Shown here in pieces: positions 1 through 8,212 of a stretch of 64,000 nucleotides of DNA. The notes below the pieces were generated by a model. It was not told where the DNA came from. It saw only the letters and a list, made by a program, of their open reading frames with translations, and searched no databases. Source of the stretch: Fen-455 sp963841155. GTDB taxonomy: Bacteria > Actinomycetota > Acidimicrobiia > Acidimicrobiales > Bog-793. The stretch lies in assembly GCA_963841155.1 (NCBI GenBank), contig CAWJBM010000005.1, positions 310,001-374,000 of the forward strand. The letters are read 5' to 3'. Every line of letters begins with the position of its first letter. Within the stretch, counting starts at the first letter, position 1. The translations under genes were made by a program, and so were the position numbers.

Positions 1-283
1 CGTGATCCCGTATTGGCTCACCGGATTCGTGAGGGGTGAGAGCCCGGTCGGAAGCACGTGGAGAACGACGAGCGTCACCAGACATGACGCCGTAGCGGCG
101 ATTGCGATCGAACCCGTGACGGTGAAGACCTCTGGACTTGTCACGAAAGGAAGGTTACGCGCGGCGTTTGCGAAGGCTTGCGCTTACGCGCGGGAACAGA
201 ATGTCGACCCGAACACCGGGAGGCACACAGGCACCAAGACGACGAACCGACGGGTCGGCGCGTTGACCGGGCGGCCCGGAACA

Positions 284-802
284 TCACTCCCCCGTGGTGC
301 CGTCGAGCAGCTCCCGCGTCGCGTCGACGTGTCCCGCGTGCCGAGCAGTCTCGTTGATCAGGTGGAGCAGCACCCAACGCAGGTCCTCACCTTGGCCTCC
401 CCATCCGCAGCAAGGCGCCGTGAGTGACATCGCCCGGACCGCAGCGTCGGTGACCTCGCCCCGCTTGCGATAGGTGGTCAGGGCGGCTTCGATGCTCAGC
501 TCCGGACCGGGCCTGAACTCGGCCTCCTCCCTGGTCACCTCCTCGCCGAACATGCCGCCATCGATCCAGCGCCATTCAACTCTGGTCAGGTGGTTCAGGA
601 CTCCCTTGATCGAGATCAGCCTCCCGTCGAGCCTCCAATCGGCTTGAGCTTCGTCTATGCCCTCGGCCTTCCGCAGTACAGCCCCCCGCAGGTAACCAAG
701 CCAGGCCAGGAGCAGCTCTTGATCATCGGAGTTGGCCTCAGGGAAGCCGATGTCGGGATCGGTCACAGACAGCACCATATTGCGGGCCGTCGAGGCGGGC
801 AT
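284..802 (-). CDS. DinB-like/DUF664 family protein
   Basis: The 172-residue product resembles the DinB/DUF664 four-helix family, whose members are usually small cytosolic metal-binding enzymes such as thiol-dependent transferases. The N-terminal half carries a helix with His71 (HLTRVEWRW). The C-terminal helix carries His155 and His158 (ETARHAGHVD). These fit the family's metal-binding histidines. Length is normal for the family. An in-frame ATG at residue 9 is an equally good start. The gene stands alone beside mobile-element debris. The substrate cannot be told from sequence. Confidence 0.75.
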   Translation of the reverse strand: MPASTARNMVLSVTDPDIGFPEANSDDQELLLAWLGYLRGAVLRKAEGIDEAQADWRLDGRLISIKGVLNHLTRVEWRWIDGGMFGEEVTREEAEFRPGPELSIEAALTTYRKRGEVTDAAVRAMSLTAPCCGWGGQGEDLRWVLLHLINETARHAGHVDATRELLDGTTGE

Positions 803-909
803 CGATCTGGTCGGTGAAGAGGTGCGCAGCGCGCCCTATCGACCGGTCGGGCTCGCCTTCCGACATCGCGCGAGCCACGGGGGGCCGCCATCGGTGGGCC
901 TATCCCCAC

Positions 910-1114
910 GCCATGCCGCGGCATAATCACGAAACAACGTGCGTGCCCCCGCCGGGTGGATGTAGAGCCCGTGGGCGACCTCGCCCCGGACGACGTCGAG
1001 GAACTGCTGGGCGTCGCCCTTGCGGTCGAAGAGGCGCGTCTTCTGCGGGCCACCCGGGTACTCGCGCCACCTCCTCCGGTACCGCCAGTTCGGTCTCTTG
1101 TCGATGCTCGACAC
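910..1114 (-). pseudogene. 5' remnant of a tyrosine integrase
   Basis: From a GTG at 1114 the frame encodes about 68 residues, roughly 84 % identical to the N-terminus of the intact integrase at 17941-19026 (shared SIDKRPN, REYPGGPQKTR, FDRKGDAQQFL). It then diverges, and the catalytic domain is absent. About 115 bp upstream of the start (to about 1228) also matches the region upstream of the intact integrase, including the GTCCTCA-type repeats. This is the leftover end of a related element. It abuts a TnpB-like remnant at about 1228. Confidence 0.85.
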
Positions 1115-1227
1115 GGTGCCTCCGCTGACCGCTCGGAGACCGGTCTCAGTCCTCAAGAAGTCCTGAGGACTGAAGCGGTGTCTTTCGGTCACCAACGCCA
1201 ACCAGCGGCAAGAACGAAACCGCAGGC

Positions 1228-1523
1228 CAAGGGCGGCCTCCTCGCCGAGCTTTCTCCGCCTTATCGTCTGGAAGTAGGCGGCTGACCATGCCTTGGTGAC
1301 GTCCTGGGCGCAATGGGCGCTGAGGTCCCCGAAAGGCCCGTGGGCCTTCTGGTCGGGCCAGAGCTGGACAAGGGAGTTGGCGTTGGGGGAGCCCGGCCCG
1401 GATGCGTTCATGGAACCGGTCGATGCAGAATGCCCAGGCGTCCCCACCGGCCACGAGCATTCCCCTGGCCCGACGGTGCTTGGCGCGAGTTGACACCACT
1501 TTCACCCGGTAGCTGCGGATCAC
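1228..1523 (-). pseudogene. TnpB-like (IS200/IS605) N-terminal remnant, frameshifted
   Basis: Two overlapping minus-strand frames join into a sequence resembling the start of a TnpB/OrfB protein. VIRSYRVKV follows a GTG at 1523. After a frameshift near 1400 comes a stretch like the TnpB helix that ends in a Phe/Arg-rich segment (FGDLSAHCAQDVTKAWSAA). The catalytic RuvC part is missing, and the remnant is cut by the integrase-derived DNA at about 1228. Family placement is by pattern recognition only and is tentative. Confidence 0.45.
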
Positions 1524-1674
1524 GTGCCCTTCGGGGACCTCCGCACCGCGAAACCCCATGGCCAGCAGACTAGGCGTGGGGTGTTTCACTCACCTGGCTG
1601 ACCCCGAACACGTGCCCGTACTCATAGTCTCCTGTGCTTAGCTTGACCGGCACGGCTGCCGATACAGTCATGTA

Positions 1675-3294
1675 GTGGCTGCGCACGCGCGTTCCGAGAG
1701 TATCGATGACCTGTCCGAACGCGCCCTAGCAGCCGCGTCACCTGAGGACCGCGCCCGCTGCCTGGAGGATATTGAAGCGGCGTTCGAGAAGGCCTCTGAC
1801 CCAGTGGAACGGGGCCAGTTGCTCATCTGCCGGGCCCAAGTGCACCATAACCAGTACGAGTACCGTCTGGTGCTCGATGACGCCCGGGCGGCGATGGCCC
1901 TGTTCGAGGAGGCCGGCGAAGCGGACCTGGCCGTCGACGCCGCCAGCCGCGCTGCCGTGCTCGCTTCGCGGTTGGGTGAGCAGCCGCTGGCCGCCGATCT
2001 GGTCACCAAGACCGTTCTTGGGTTGGCTGCGGTCCATGACAAGAGGCTGACCGCTGCGGTCGCCAACCGCCTGGGCGCCTTCTGTTGCTCGTTGCTCGAT
2101 TATGACCGCGGCTTGGCGTACTTCGAAATGGGGTTAGCCGCCGCGGAGCACGCCGAGGACGGTTACCTTGCCTGCCTCGAGCTATATAACATCGCCAATA
2201 CCCTGCTCCTGGCCGTGCGTGCCAATCGCGCCTCGGACCCGTCGGAGTCGCCGCTGCGCCCCGAGGACAGCAGCCGCCTCGAGCGGGCGGCGCAGGTGCT
2301 GGAGCGACTGCTGGCAGAGGTCACCCCAGAGCGGCAACTGTCACTTAGCGCGCAGCTGCTGCGGGCGGAGCTACTCGCGGACACGGGCCACCCGCGCGAA
2401 GCATTGGAGGCGTTGGACGCCATCACCGACGCGGCCGGTAGGGCAGGTCTCGCAAACGACGCCCAGAGAGCTGCCTTCGCTGTTGTCGAGTCACACTGCC
2501 GGCGCGATCTTGGCCAGAACGGCGACGCCGTCGCCGCAGCCGAAAGGGCAGTCCAGCTAGCTCAGGCCAGCGGCGATGACTACGAGCTGATGCTCACCCT
2601 GGAGGAGCGGCTGGCTGCCAAACGGGCGGCCGGCGACCTCGCAGGTTTTGCCGCTGACGCCCTGGACGTGAAGCGGCTGATATGGGCCGTCCACCAACGT
2701 CAGACAGTTCAGATCGCAGAGCAGGTCTGGGAGCGCGCCGCCTCGGAACAGGAACGCCGTCAGTTCGAGGAGCAGGCGGCTGCCGCGGTCCGCTCCGCCG
2801 AAGAGGACGCCCTCACCTGCATAGGCAACCGCCGCCGCCTGAAGCGTTTTTTGGACGACGCGGCCGAGACCCCGGCCACGCTCGCGCTCGTCATGGCCGA
2901 CATCGACCTCTTCAAGGAGGTCAACGACGCCTTTGGCCACGAGCTGGGCGACATGGTGCTACGGGCCTTGGGCGGGCTGTTGGCCGCGGAAGCCCGCTCG
3001 GGCCAGGTCGTCGTACGCTACGGGGGAGATGAGTTCGTTTTCGCCATGCCTGGTGCCGATCTGGCCGCGCCGGCGAACTTCGCCGAGCGCGCGCGGCTAA
3101 AGGTGGCCTCTTACCCCTGGGTGGAGCTCGACCCACGGCTCGCGGTTACCATCAGTCTCGGTGTCTCTTCGGGCAGGTCGGACGAGTGGCCTTCGGTCCT
3201 TGCGGAGGCGGACAGCGCTCTTTACCTGGCCAAGCGCCGTGGCCGCAACCGTGTCGAGGTGGCCACCCGCGCGCTGGAGCAGACAGCGGGTTGA
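1675..3294 (+). CDS. TPR-GGDEF diguanylate cyclase
   Basis: This 539-residue protein starts at GTG. Residues about 10-370 are alanine-rich helical repeats of the tetratricopeptide type, probably a protein-interaction or sensing platform. A GGDEF domain spans about 375-530, with ADIDLFKEVND and an intact active-site GGDEF at residues 450-454, so it should make cyclic-di-GMP from two GTP. The usual RxxD product-inhibition site five residues before GGDEF reads RSGQ, so allosteric feedback through that site is probably lost. No signal peptide or membrane segment is seen, so it is likely cytosolic. No EAL domain is present. It is monocistronic, downstream of the element debris. Confidence 0.9.
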   Translation: MAAHARSESIDDLSERALAAASPEDRARCLEDIEAAFEKASDPVERGQLLICRAQVHHNQYEYRLVLDDARAAMALFEEAGEADLAVDAASRAAVLASRLGEQPLAADLVTKTVLGLAAVHDKRLTAAVANRLGAFCCSLLDYDRGLAYFEMGLAAAEHAEDGYLACLELYNIANTLLLAVRANRASDPSESPLRPEDSSRLERAAQVLERLLAEVTPERQLSLSAQLLRAELLADTGHPREALEALDAITDAAGRAGLANDAQRAAFAVVESHCRRDLGQNGDAVAAAERAVQLAQASGDDYELMLTLEERLAAKRAAGDLAGFAADALDVKRLIWAVHQRQTVQIAEQVWERAASEQERRQFEEQAAAAVRSAEEDALTCIGNRRRLKRFLDDAAETPATLALVMADIDLFKEVNDAFGHELGDMVLRALGGLLAAEARSGQVVVRYGGDEFVFAMPGADLAAPANFAERARLKVASYPWVELDPRLAVTISLGVSSGRSDEWPSVLAEADSALYLAKRRGRNRVEVATRALEQTAG

Positions 3295-3948
3295 CATGGC
3301 CGGTCACGGTGCGGCGTCCCCACCGACAAGCAGCGTTGGCGGACGGCCAATGTCTATGTGGCGGTCGAGGTCCAACACGACGCTCGTCCAGCGGCCGTCG
3401 CCGCCTCCGGCTTGGGGTTCCTCGAGGAGCCAGCCCACGCTCTTGGCGCCAGGGTACTGTCCCGTCCAATGCTGGCGCTGACCTTGCAACCAATACGGCC
3501 CGCCCCGCCCGGCGAGCGGCCCGCAGGACCAACGAGATCGGCCCGTGGCTCGGGGACAGCTGTGTCGGCCGCGGGACGCTGCATGTCACAGGCAGCGACC
3601 CAAGGCGGTCCTACCCGCCGGCAGCAGCCCGAGTGATGGGCCGGCGGTCTCACCGCACGCTGGACACCTTTGTGAACTGACCATAACCGCCAGCGACAGC
3701 GCCTCTTTGTTGACCACTAGGACGAGCGCTTAGGATCACGTCCACCGCGCGCCGCACAGCTCGCACTGGCCGCCCGCTCACTGCGCTCAGAGACCGCGCA
3801 AGCGCCATAACCGGACGTTCGGGACGCCCGACCTTCTGCAGGACCCCACGACGAGCGGGCTCGGACTGTGATTCTGCGCGTGTTCGCGAGGGTGAGGATT
3901 GACTATCCACGCAACGCTGCGGAGACGGGCCGCTGATAGCGTTGCTCC
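3295..3948. other. 650-bp stretch with no supported gene
   Basis: Several open frames exist here on both strands, but none shows a recognisable domain, a convincing start or consistent composition. A minus-strand frame at 3304-3489 reads like a short protein piece (RWTSVVLDLDRHIDIGRPPT) and may be a gene remnant. I assign nothing. Confidence 0.5.
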
Positions 3949-4125
3949 ATGGGTGGACGAGCGACCATCGTGCTTTACGTGCTTGCGCTCGTCGCCGTCG
4001 TGGTCGGTGTTGACGTTCTGTTCTTCAAGCACCACTTTTGGCCACGCCTGATGGTCAACGTTGGCATTGTCCTAGTATTTGCGGCCTTCTACCTACGGTT
4101 CCAGGCCGCACTCGGCGGTAAGTAA
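3949..4125 (+). CDS. Small two-helix membrane protein (58 aa)
   Basis: ATG at 3949 opens a 58-codon frame ending TAA at 4123-4125. The product has two hydrophobic helices (about residues 6-25 and 34-50) joined by a short charged loop FFKHHFWPR, and ends in a basic tail. The hydrophobic pattern and aromatic/His loop are typical of small inner-membrane proteins kept in many actinobacteria. No function is known to me. There is no strong ribosome-binding site. Confidence 0.65.
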   Translation: MGGRATIVLYVLALVAVVVGVDVLFFKHHFWPRLMVNVGIVLVFAAFYLRFQAALGGK

Positions 4126-4568
4126 GCGCCTTCTGCAGTTCGGCTACCCGCCCGCAGGCCTCTTGGACTCCGGCATTTCAGATCACACCATCTGTGCAAG
4201 GTGAGAGACCGAGGGCAGCCGTTGAAACCGCCCAGATCGACTCGGCGTGCGCACCAGATCCCGGCCGATTATCGTGCGTGCTCCCCAGCACTTCGAGCAG
4301 CGCGGTGGGTGTCGTTCCGGCGCGTCACCGTTTCGGCGACTGGGCGACTCGCCGTCTGACGGTGACGCCGACTTTCGTCTGGTCGCGCGGAGTCGACAGT
4401 ATTGCTGCCGGAAACCGTGGAGTTGTCTCAGGCGGTTGTGGAGCCCCTGGTGAGTGACAGTCTCGAAGACTAAAGTTTGGGCGGCGACGGCGTGCGAGTG
4501 CCGATTGCTGGCAACCGTGGTGGCCTGTTTGTGCGAGCCAGGAGTGTCGTGGTACGTCGGGAGTCGAC
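4126..4568. other. 440-bp stretch with no supported gene
   Basis: Frames on both strands overlap here without recognisable domains. A minus-strand frame near 4200-4450 has a lone Cys-x-x-Cys (RCSKCWG), but nothing around it supports a gene. The 3' part should hold the promoter and leader of the lipoprotein gene at 4569. Confidence 0.45.
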
Positions 4569-5879
4569 ATGGCACAGAGATTTCGAAGTGGTTCTTGGGG
4601 TTTCGGGGTTTCAGCTGCCCTAGTGATGTGCATCGTGGCTTTGGCGGGGTGCAGCTCCAGCACGTCGCCTCCTGCGGCCACGTCGACGTCGACGACTCCG
4701 TCAACCTCGACCAGCACAACAATCGCATCCACAGGCTGCAAATCCCACAAGGCCGACTCCTATTCACGGGCTGTGCTGTCTGACTCGCCGATCGCGTACT
4801 TCCGGCTCGACGAATCGTCCGGGCCGACGATGTGCGACTCGTCGGCATCAGCGAATGACGGCACCTACGTTTCCGGGGTGCACTTCGGCGTGCCGGGGGC
4901 CATCGCCGGTGACTTTGCGGTAGCTGCTGTCTCTCCGAGCTCAGGTGTGGGTACAGGAGGTCCCGGCTCGGGCCTGACGGGCGATCACAGCTTCACACTA
5001 GAAGCGTGGTCCCGTAGCACCGGAACCGCTCGCGACCAATCGCTGGTCAGTATGGGCGAGGCAGGCGAGGGCAACGTCGCCGGGCTGTCGACCTGGACGG
5101 GCGACACAGGGAACGGCACTCCCAGCCAATTGGTTCTCGACCTCTACGTTGGGGTGGAGAACGCGAGCACGCTCCCCATCTGGGATACCAGAACTGTCGG
5201 CGTGAACCTCTGGGACGGCAAATGGCACTACCTCGCCATCACCTACAGCGCCGCGGCCGATAAGGTAACCGGCTATGTCGACGGGCACGACCTGGGCGCG
5301 CTCACCCCTGTCACAGCAATCAACCTGTCGGCGAGCAAGATCCGGATCGGGTACTGGCTTGACAGCTACATCAACCAGGGCATGATCGGGGACGTGGATG
5401 AGGTGGCGGTCTACCCAACTGCCTTGTCTCCGGCACGGGTCCGAGCGCACTTTCTTGCCAGTGGAAGATCCACGTCCACCTCCACGTCCACGTCCACGTC
5501 AGTACCGGTCACTGGCAAGAGGGTGGCGTTGGGGACGAACAATCCCGCCCAAGGAGACTGCGCGACGAACGTCAACGAGGCGGCTACCTCTGTCGGCTTT
5601 GTGGTGCTGAGCGTTACGGCCAGCTCATTCCAGGCGGAGATCCAGCTTCAAAAGGGCTCTCCGAACACGACCTACGCGGTGCTCATGCAGCAGGTCCCAG
5701 GATCGTGCCCTCAAACATCGGACAACGGCGGCACACTGACCACCGACTCGACCGGCCGTGGTCATGCGTCCCCCAGCGTGCCGCGCGTGCCCGGCGCGAC
5801 CACCTTCTTTCTGCAACTGCTCCCTGCCGGATCAGGGGCGCCTCAGTTCACCAGCGACCGCGTCTCATCCGGCTCGTAA
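4569..5879 (+). CDS. Secreted lipoprotein with LamG/concanavalin-like domain
   Basis: The 436-residue product starts with a signal peptide ending in lipobox LAGC (lipidated Cys28). A Ser/Thr-rich linker follows (about 29-55). Residues about 65-300 form a LamG/concanavalin-A-like jelly roll, recognisable by AYFRLDESSGPTMCDSS, FTLEAWSR, WHYLAITYS and GDVDEVAVYPTALSPARV. A second Ser/Thr linker (about 303-314) leads to an unassigned beta-rich C-terminal domain of about 115 residues. The fold often binds carbohydrates or surface polymers. The protein should be anchored outside the membrane. It is monocistronic. Confidence 0.85.
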   Translation: MAQRFRSGSWGFGVSAALVMCIVALAGCSSSTSPPAATSTSTTPSTSTSTTIASTGCKSHKADSYSRAVLSDSPIAYFRLDESSGPTMCDSSASANDGTYVSGVHFGVPGAIAGDFAVAAVSPSSGVGTGGPGSGLTGDHSFTLEAWSRSTGTARDQSLVSMGEAGEGNVAGLSTWTGDTGNGTPSQLVLDLYVGVENASTLPIWDTRTVGVNLWDGKWHYLAITYSAAADKVTGYVDGHDLGALTPVTAINLSASKIRIGYWLDSYINQGMIGDVDEVAVYPTALSPARVRAHFLASGRSTSTSTSTSTSVPVTGKRVALGTNNPAQGDCATNVNEAATSVGFVVLSVTASSFQAEIQLQKGSPNTTYAVLMQQVPGSCPQTSDNGGTLTTDSTGRGHASPSVPRVPGATTFFLQLLPAGSGAPQFTSDRVSSGS

Positions 5880-6054
5880 GGGAAACCACCGCAGCCCTCA
5901 GCCCTGTTGCCGAGGCGAAGGCGAGCAGCCCCTCACGCATCGCCCCCGCGACCTCGGCCAGTGCGAGGGTCACTTCCCCGGGAAGGCCCTCCAGCTCAGC
6001 GGCCTCGTCCGCTCGCGCCACGATGGCGACAGCTACTTGCTTACTCAACGCCAA
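5848..6054 (-). pseudogene. Possible N-terminal remnant of an IS256-type transposase
   Basis: The frame opens at TTG 6054 and contains LAEVAGAMREGLLAFASATG, which resembles the early helical segment of actinobacterial Mutator (IS256) transposases. It then departs from that pattern and stops after 68 residues, partly inside the lipoprotein 3' end on the other strand. No DDE catalytic part is present. The identification is tentative. Confidence 0.35.
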
Positions 6055-6399
6055 GCAGCGGCAGAGGGCAACACCACCAGGCGGCGTGACCGGTGTGGGA
6101 GCGGGCGCTGACTATCGCTGGTAGACCGCGCTGCGCGGTGACAAGTCCGCGTCGTCCTGCCCCTCTAGCGCGTTGGAGAATTGGCCAGGAGCGCTCGTCG
6201 GCGGCTGTCGCGCACAGATCGCCGTACCGAACCTCGACCAGTTGACGCCGGTCCGTCGCGCCTGATCGACGGATCTCGAGCGCCTCCTCCGAAACGGAGA
6301 GCATCTCAGGCGTGCGACGAATTGCGCAGCTGTCGCGCGGGCATTCCCGTGCTTGCTCACCGGATCGTCGTCCGGGAACAGTCGACGCCGAGCGGATCT
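6055..6399. other. 345-bp stretch with no supported gene
   Basis: Only broken frames are present. One minus-strand frame contains QLVEVRYGDL, faintly like a sulfotransferase motif, but without supporting context. The last 50 bp resemble DNA 3' of the intact yoeB at 7133-7163, so this end belongs to the older element remnant. Confidence 0.4.
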
Positions 6400-6536
6400 T
6401 CAGTGCTCGTAGTGATACCTGGCCTGGAGGATTACGACGTCATCGCCGTCGACTAGGTACACGAGGCGGTGCTCCTCGTCGATCCGCCGCGACCAGCAGC
6501 CCTGCAGAACATGTTTCAACTGTTCGGGCTTGCCGA
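6400..6536 (-). pseudogene. C-terminal fragment of a YoeB-type toxin
   Basis: About 44 codons match the C-terminus of the intact YoeB at 7164-7424 (GKPEQLKHVLQ, RRIDEEHRLVYL, RYHYE), with most differences in third positions. The N-terminal half is missing. At 6536-6538 the frame runs into out-of-frame integrase DNA, so the toxin part and the integrase fragment were joined by a deletion. The fragment keeps catalytic-type Glu, Arg and His but lacks half the fold. Confidence 0.85.
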
Positions 6537-6537
6537 G

Positions 6538-6655
6538 CGGTCCACCCGCACATGCCGGCGCAGGAAGTCGACGCGATCGACGGTGAGCCCGAAGCATTCG
6601 CCCTGGCGCAGTCCCATTGCGACGGCAAAGACGATCAAGGCCCTGTAAGGCTCAG
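6538..6655 (-). pseudogene. Internal integrase fragment including the catalytic-Arg region
   Basis: This segment is nearly identical to 18380-18495 inside the intact integrase. It encodes PEPYRALIVFAVAMGLRQGE and the following residues through VDFLRRHVRVD, including the first catalytic Arg. It is joined on one side to the YoeB remnant and on the other, after a deletion equivalent to about 640 bp, to DNA matching 19142-19222 (integrase upstream region plus rnpB 3' end). It is the collapsed right end of an older, related element. Confidence 0.88.
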
Positions 6656-6708
6656 GAACCACCGGCAAGAACGAAAACGCAGGCCAGACGCCGGTTTGGC
6701 GCGCCTGG

Positions 6709-6741
6709 CGGGAGGTGGTGATGGCGAGCCGGCCTGTAGGC
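6709..6741. repeat. Left att site: 33-bp copy of the rnpB 3' end
   Basis: These 33 bases are identical to 19190-19222, which contains the 3' strand of helix P1 of rnpB and neighbouring bases. Identity stops after GCCTGTAGGC; beyond it the two copies diverge completely. The sequence left of it (6663-6708) also resembles 19142-19189. This fits an attachment site between an older element on the left and the present element on the right. Confidence 0.8.
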
Positions 6742-6798
6742 AGGGAACAGCTCAACAGGGCCTCTGACCTGCGGTTTTGTCTCTCCAAAAGGGGCTCG

Positions 6799-6817
6799 GT
6801 CCTCAGCTGGTCCTCAG
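6799..6817. repeat. GTCCTCAG direct repeats near left att
   Basis: Two copies of GTCCTCAG lie at 6799-6806 and 6810-6817, just inside the left att copy. The same octamer recurs near the right att (19061-19109). Matching repeats inside both ends are what arm-type binding sites of a tyrosine integrase would look like. Confidence 0.55.
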
Positions 6818-6890
6818 TTCGCCGGGTTCTCGGACCCTCTGAGCGCAGTTCGGACGACCGATAGGCAGCCCGATCTGAGACCATGAAGCG

Positions 6891-7133
6891 ATGGCAATCG
6901 AGTCCCTCGACCTCATAGACGCCGACCCAGCGGTCGTGCACGGGCAGGCCCGGATTCGCGGGACCCGCATCCCGGTGAGCGTGATCCTCGACTACCTCGC
7001 CACGGGAATGACCGAGGAGCAGATTCGCGCCGAGTACCCGTCACTGCCTCGAGGCGCCGTCGCTGCCGCCCTTGCCTACGCGGCCCTTCTCGCGCGTGAC
7101 GACCTGCACCCGCTCGAGCCTTCGCCGGGGTGA
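6891..7133 (+). CDS. DUF433 family protein, orphan antitoxin-like
   Basis: This 80-residue product matches the DUF433 family: RIRGTRIPVSVILDYLATGM is followed by EEQIRAEYPSLPRGAVAAAL. The fold is a small winged or ribbon DNA-binding domain, often found as the antitoxin next to a PIN-like DUF5615 toxin. No such toxin follows: the next 30 bp lead straight into the 3' end of yoeB on the other strand. It may be an orphan regulator or the remains of a pair. It is the first gene inside the element's left end. Confidence 0.8.
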   Translation: MAIESLDLIDADPAVVHGQARIRGTRIPVSVILDYLATGMTEEQIRAEYPSLPRGAVAAALAYAALLARDDLHPLEPSPG

Positions 7134-7163
7134 GCGGTAATTGTCCGAGAACAGTCGTCGTCT

Positions 7164-7424
7164 TCAGTTCTCGTAGTGATACCTGGCCTGGAGTATCACG
7201 ACGTCGTCACCGTCGACTAGGTACACGAGGCGGTGCTCCTCGTCGATGCGCCGCGACCAGCAGCCCTGAAGAACATGTTTCAACTGCTCGGGCTTGCCGA
7301 TCCCCGTCAGCGGATCGCGGAGTACCGCTTCGAGCAGGCGATTGATCCGCTTGCTCGTGGTCCGGTCCGTCGCTTGCCAGTAGAGGTAGTCCTCCCAGCC
7401 GTTTGGCGTGAAGACGAGACGCAC
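7164..7424 (-). CDS. yoeB: YoeB/Txe family mRNA endonuclease toxin
   Basis: The 86-residue protein has the YoeB length and all three catalytic residues at the positions known in E. coli YoeB: Glu46, Arg65 and His83 (GKPEQLK, EEHRLVY, RYHYEN). YoeB cleaves mRNA on translating ribosomes and is held inactive by YefM. The GTG start overlaps the last base of the antitoxin stop at 7424, so translation is coupled. The pair probably stabilises the element. A degraded copy of its 3' half lies at 6400-6536. Confidence 0.93.
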   Translation of the reverse strand: MRLVFTPNGWEDYLYWQATDRTTSKRINRLLEAVLRDPLTGIGKPEQLKHVLQGCWSRRIDEEHRLVYLVDGDDVVILQARYHYEN

Positions 7425-7666
7425 TACGTGATCTCGTGCTCTTCACGTTGTCCATCGAGTGACTGTCGGAGGCTCTCGAGCAGGCGACGGGCATTGGCCG
7501 GAACACGGAGCAGGTAGGCCGTCTCTTGAAGCGCGTCGTAGTCCACTCGGGACATGAGGACGGCATCGCCCCGCTTCGAGGTGATCTCGACCGGTTGGCG
7601 GTCCTCATTCACCTGCTCGATCAGCGGGAAGAGGTGCTTCCTCGCCTCGCTCGCGGTTATCGCCAC
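7424..7666 (-). CDS. yefM: YefM/Phd family antitoxin
   Basis: The product starts at GTG 7666 (AITASEARKHLFPLIEQVNE) after a GAGAGGAG ribosome-binding site and has the length of YefM. The N-terminal part is the Phd/YefM DNA-binding domain. The C-terminal part (LRVPANARRLLESLRQSL, then an acidic tail) should wrap YoeB. It is the first gene of the pair, with a perfect palindrome just upstream, so the YefM or YefM-YoeB complex probably represses its own promoter. Confidence 0.92.
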   Translation of the reverse strand: MAITASEARKHLFPLIEQVNEDRQPVEITSKRGDAVLMSRVDYDALQETAYLLRVPANARRLLESLRQSLDGQREEHEIT

Positions 7667-7681
7667 GGCCGTCTCCTCTCC

Positions 7682-7707
7682 CACTGGTACATCATACGGT
7701 ACCAGTG
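7682..7707 (-). promoter_or_regulatory. Operator-like 9-bp inverted repeat upstream of yefM
   Basis: CACTGGTAC at 7682-7690 and GTACCAGTG at 7699-7707 form a perfect inverted repeat with an 8-bp spacer. On the minus strand the spacer contains TATGAT, a good -10 hexamer. The site ends 16 bp before the antitoxin start. YefM-type antitoxins bind palindromes over their own promoter, so this is the likely autoregulatory operator. Confidence 0.7.
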
Positions 7708-7945
7708 CGCGTTCCACCCACCCTGTCGCGCCCACGCTCTTGCCGCCGGTCTTCCGGTTTCGTCGTCGTCGTGATCGTCGTCGTGATTGTCACGCACTTG
7801 GCCGCCTCATCCGCCGCCCCTCCCGCCCATCGGTGCCGGCCCAGATACCGACCAGCTCGGGCGAGGCGAGGGCGTAGCAAGACAGTCACGTCGCCGCGTG
7901 ACATGAGCGCTTGTGAGCGGGAGCCTCTTCCCAGACACCGATTAG

Positions 7946-8212
7946 TTGTATTACACTTATTGGGTGGAGGTCCATCCGTCGGCTCGGCGCCACCAGGTCC
8001 CTGACGCAGACATCTCCCATGCCTACGAGCACGCCATCGCCTGGGTGGAACTGGACGACGATCCCTGCCGATATCTGGTGGCCGGGCCCGACCGAGCAGG
8101 CATCCTCCTCGAGCTCGTCGTTCTTGAACTGCCTGACACCGTGCTCGTGATCCACGCCATGGCCCTGCGACGCTCAACTCGACACGAACTATTCGGAGAC
8201 GAATCATCATGA
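7946..8212 (+). CDS. BrnT-like toxin of a toxin-antitoxin pair
   Basis: This protein of up to 88 residues has the pattern of small RelE/BrnT-fold toxins found upstream of ribbon-helix-helix antitoxins: VEVHPSARRHQVPDADISHA, then YLVAGPDRAGILLELVV and a VIHAMALR strand. The start may be TTG 7946 or, closer to the family pattern, GTG 7964. Its stop overlaps the antitoxin ATG by 4 bp (8209-8212). Toxin-first order is typical of BrnT/BrnA-type pairs. Activity is inferred from context. Confidence 0.68.
   Translation: MYYTYWVEVHPSARRHQVPDADISHAYEHAIAWVELDDDPCRYLVAGPDRAGILLELVVLELPDTVLVIHAMALRRSTRHELFGDESS

Noticed and set aside
2..427. Plus-strand frame at the window's left edge
   Set aside because: It overlaps the well-supported DinB/DUF664 gene and shows no recognisable protein pattern.
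6112..6360. Minus-strand frames with QLVEVRYGDL, faintly like a sulfotransferase
   Set aside because: The match is one short motif in a broken frame, with no PAPS-binding loop or other family feature.
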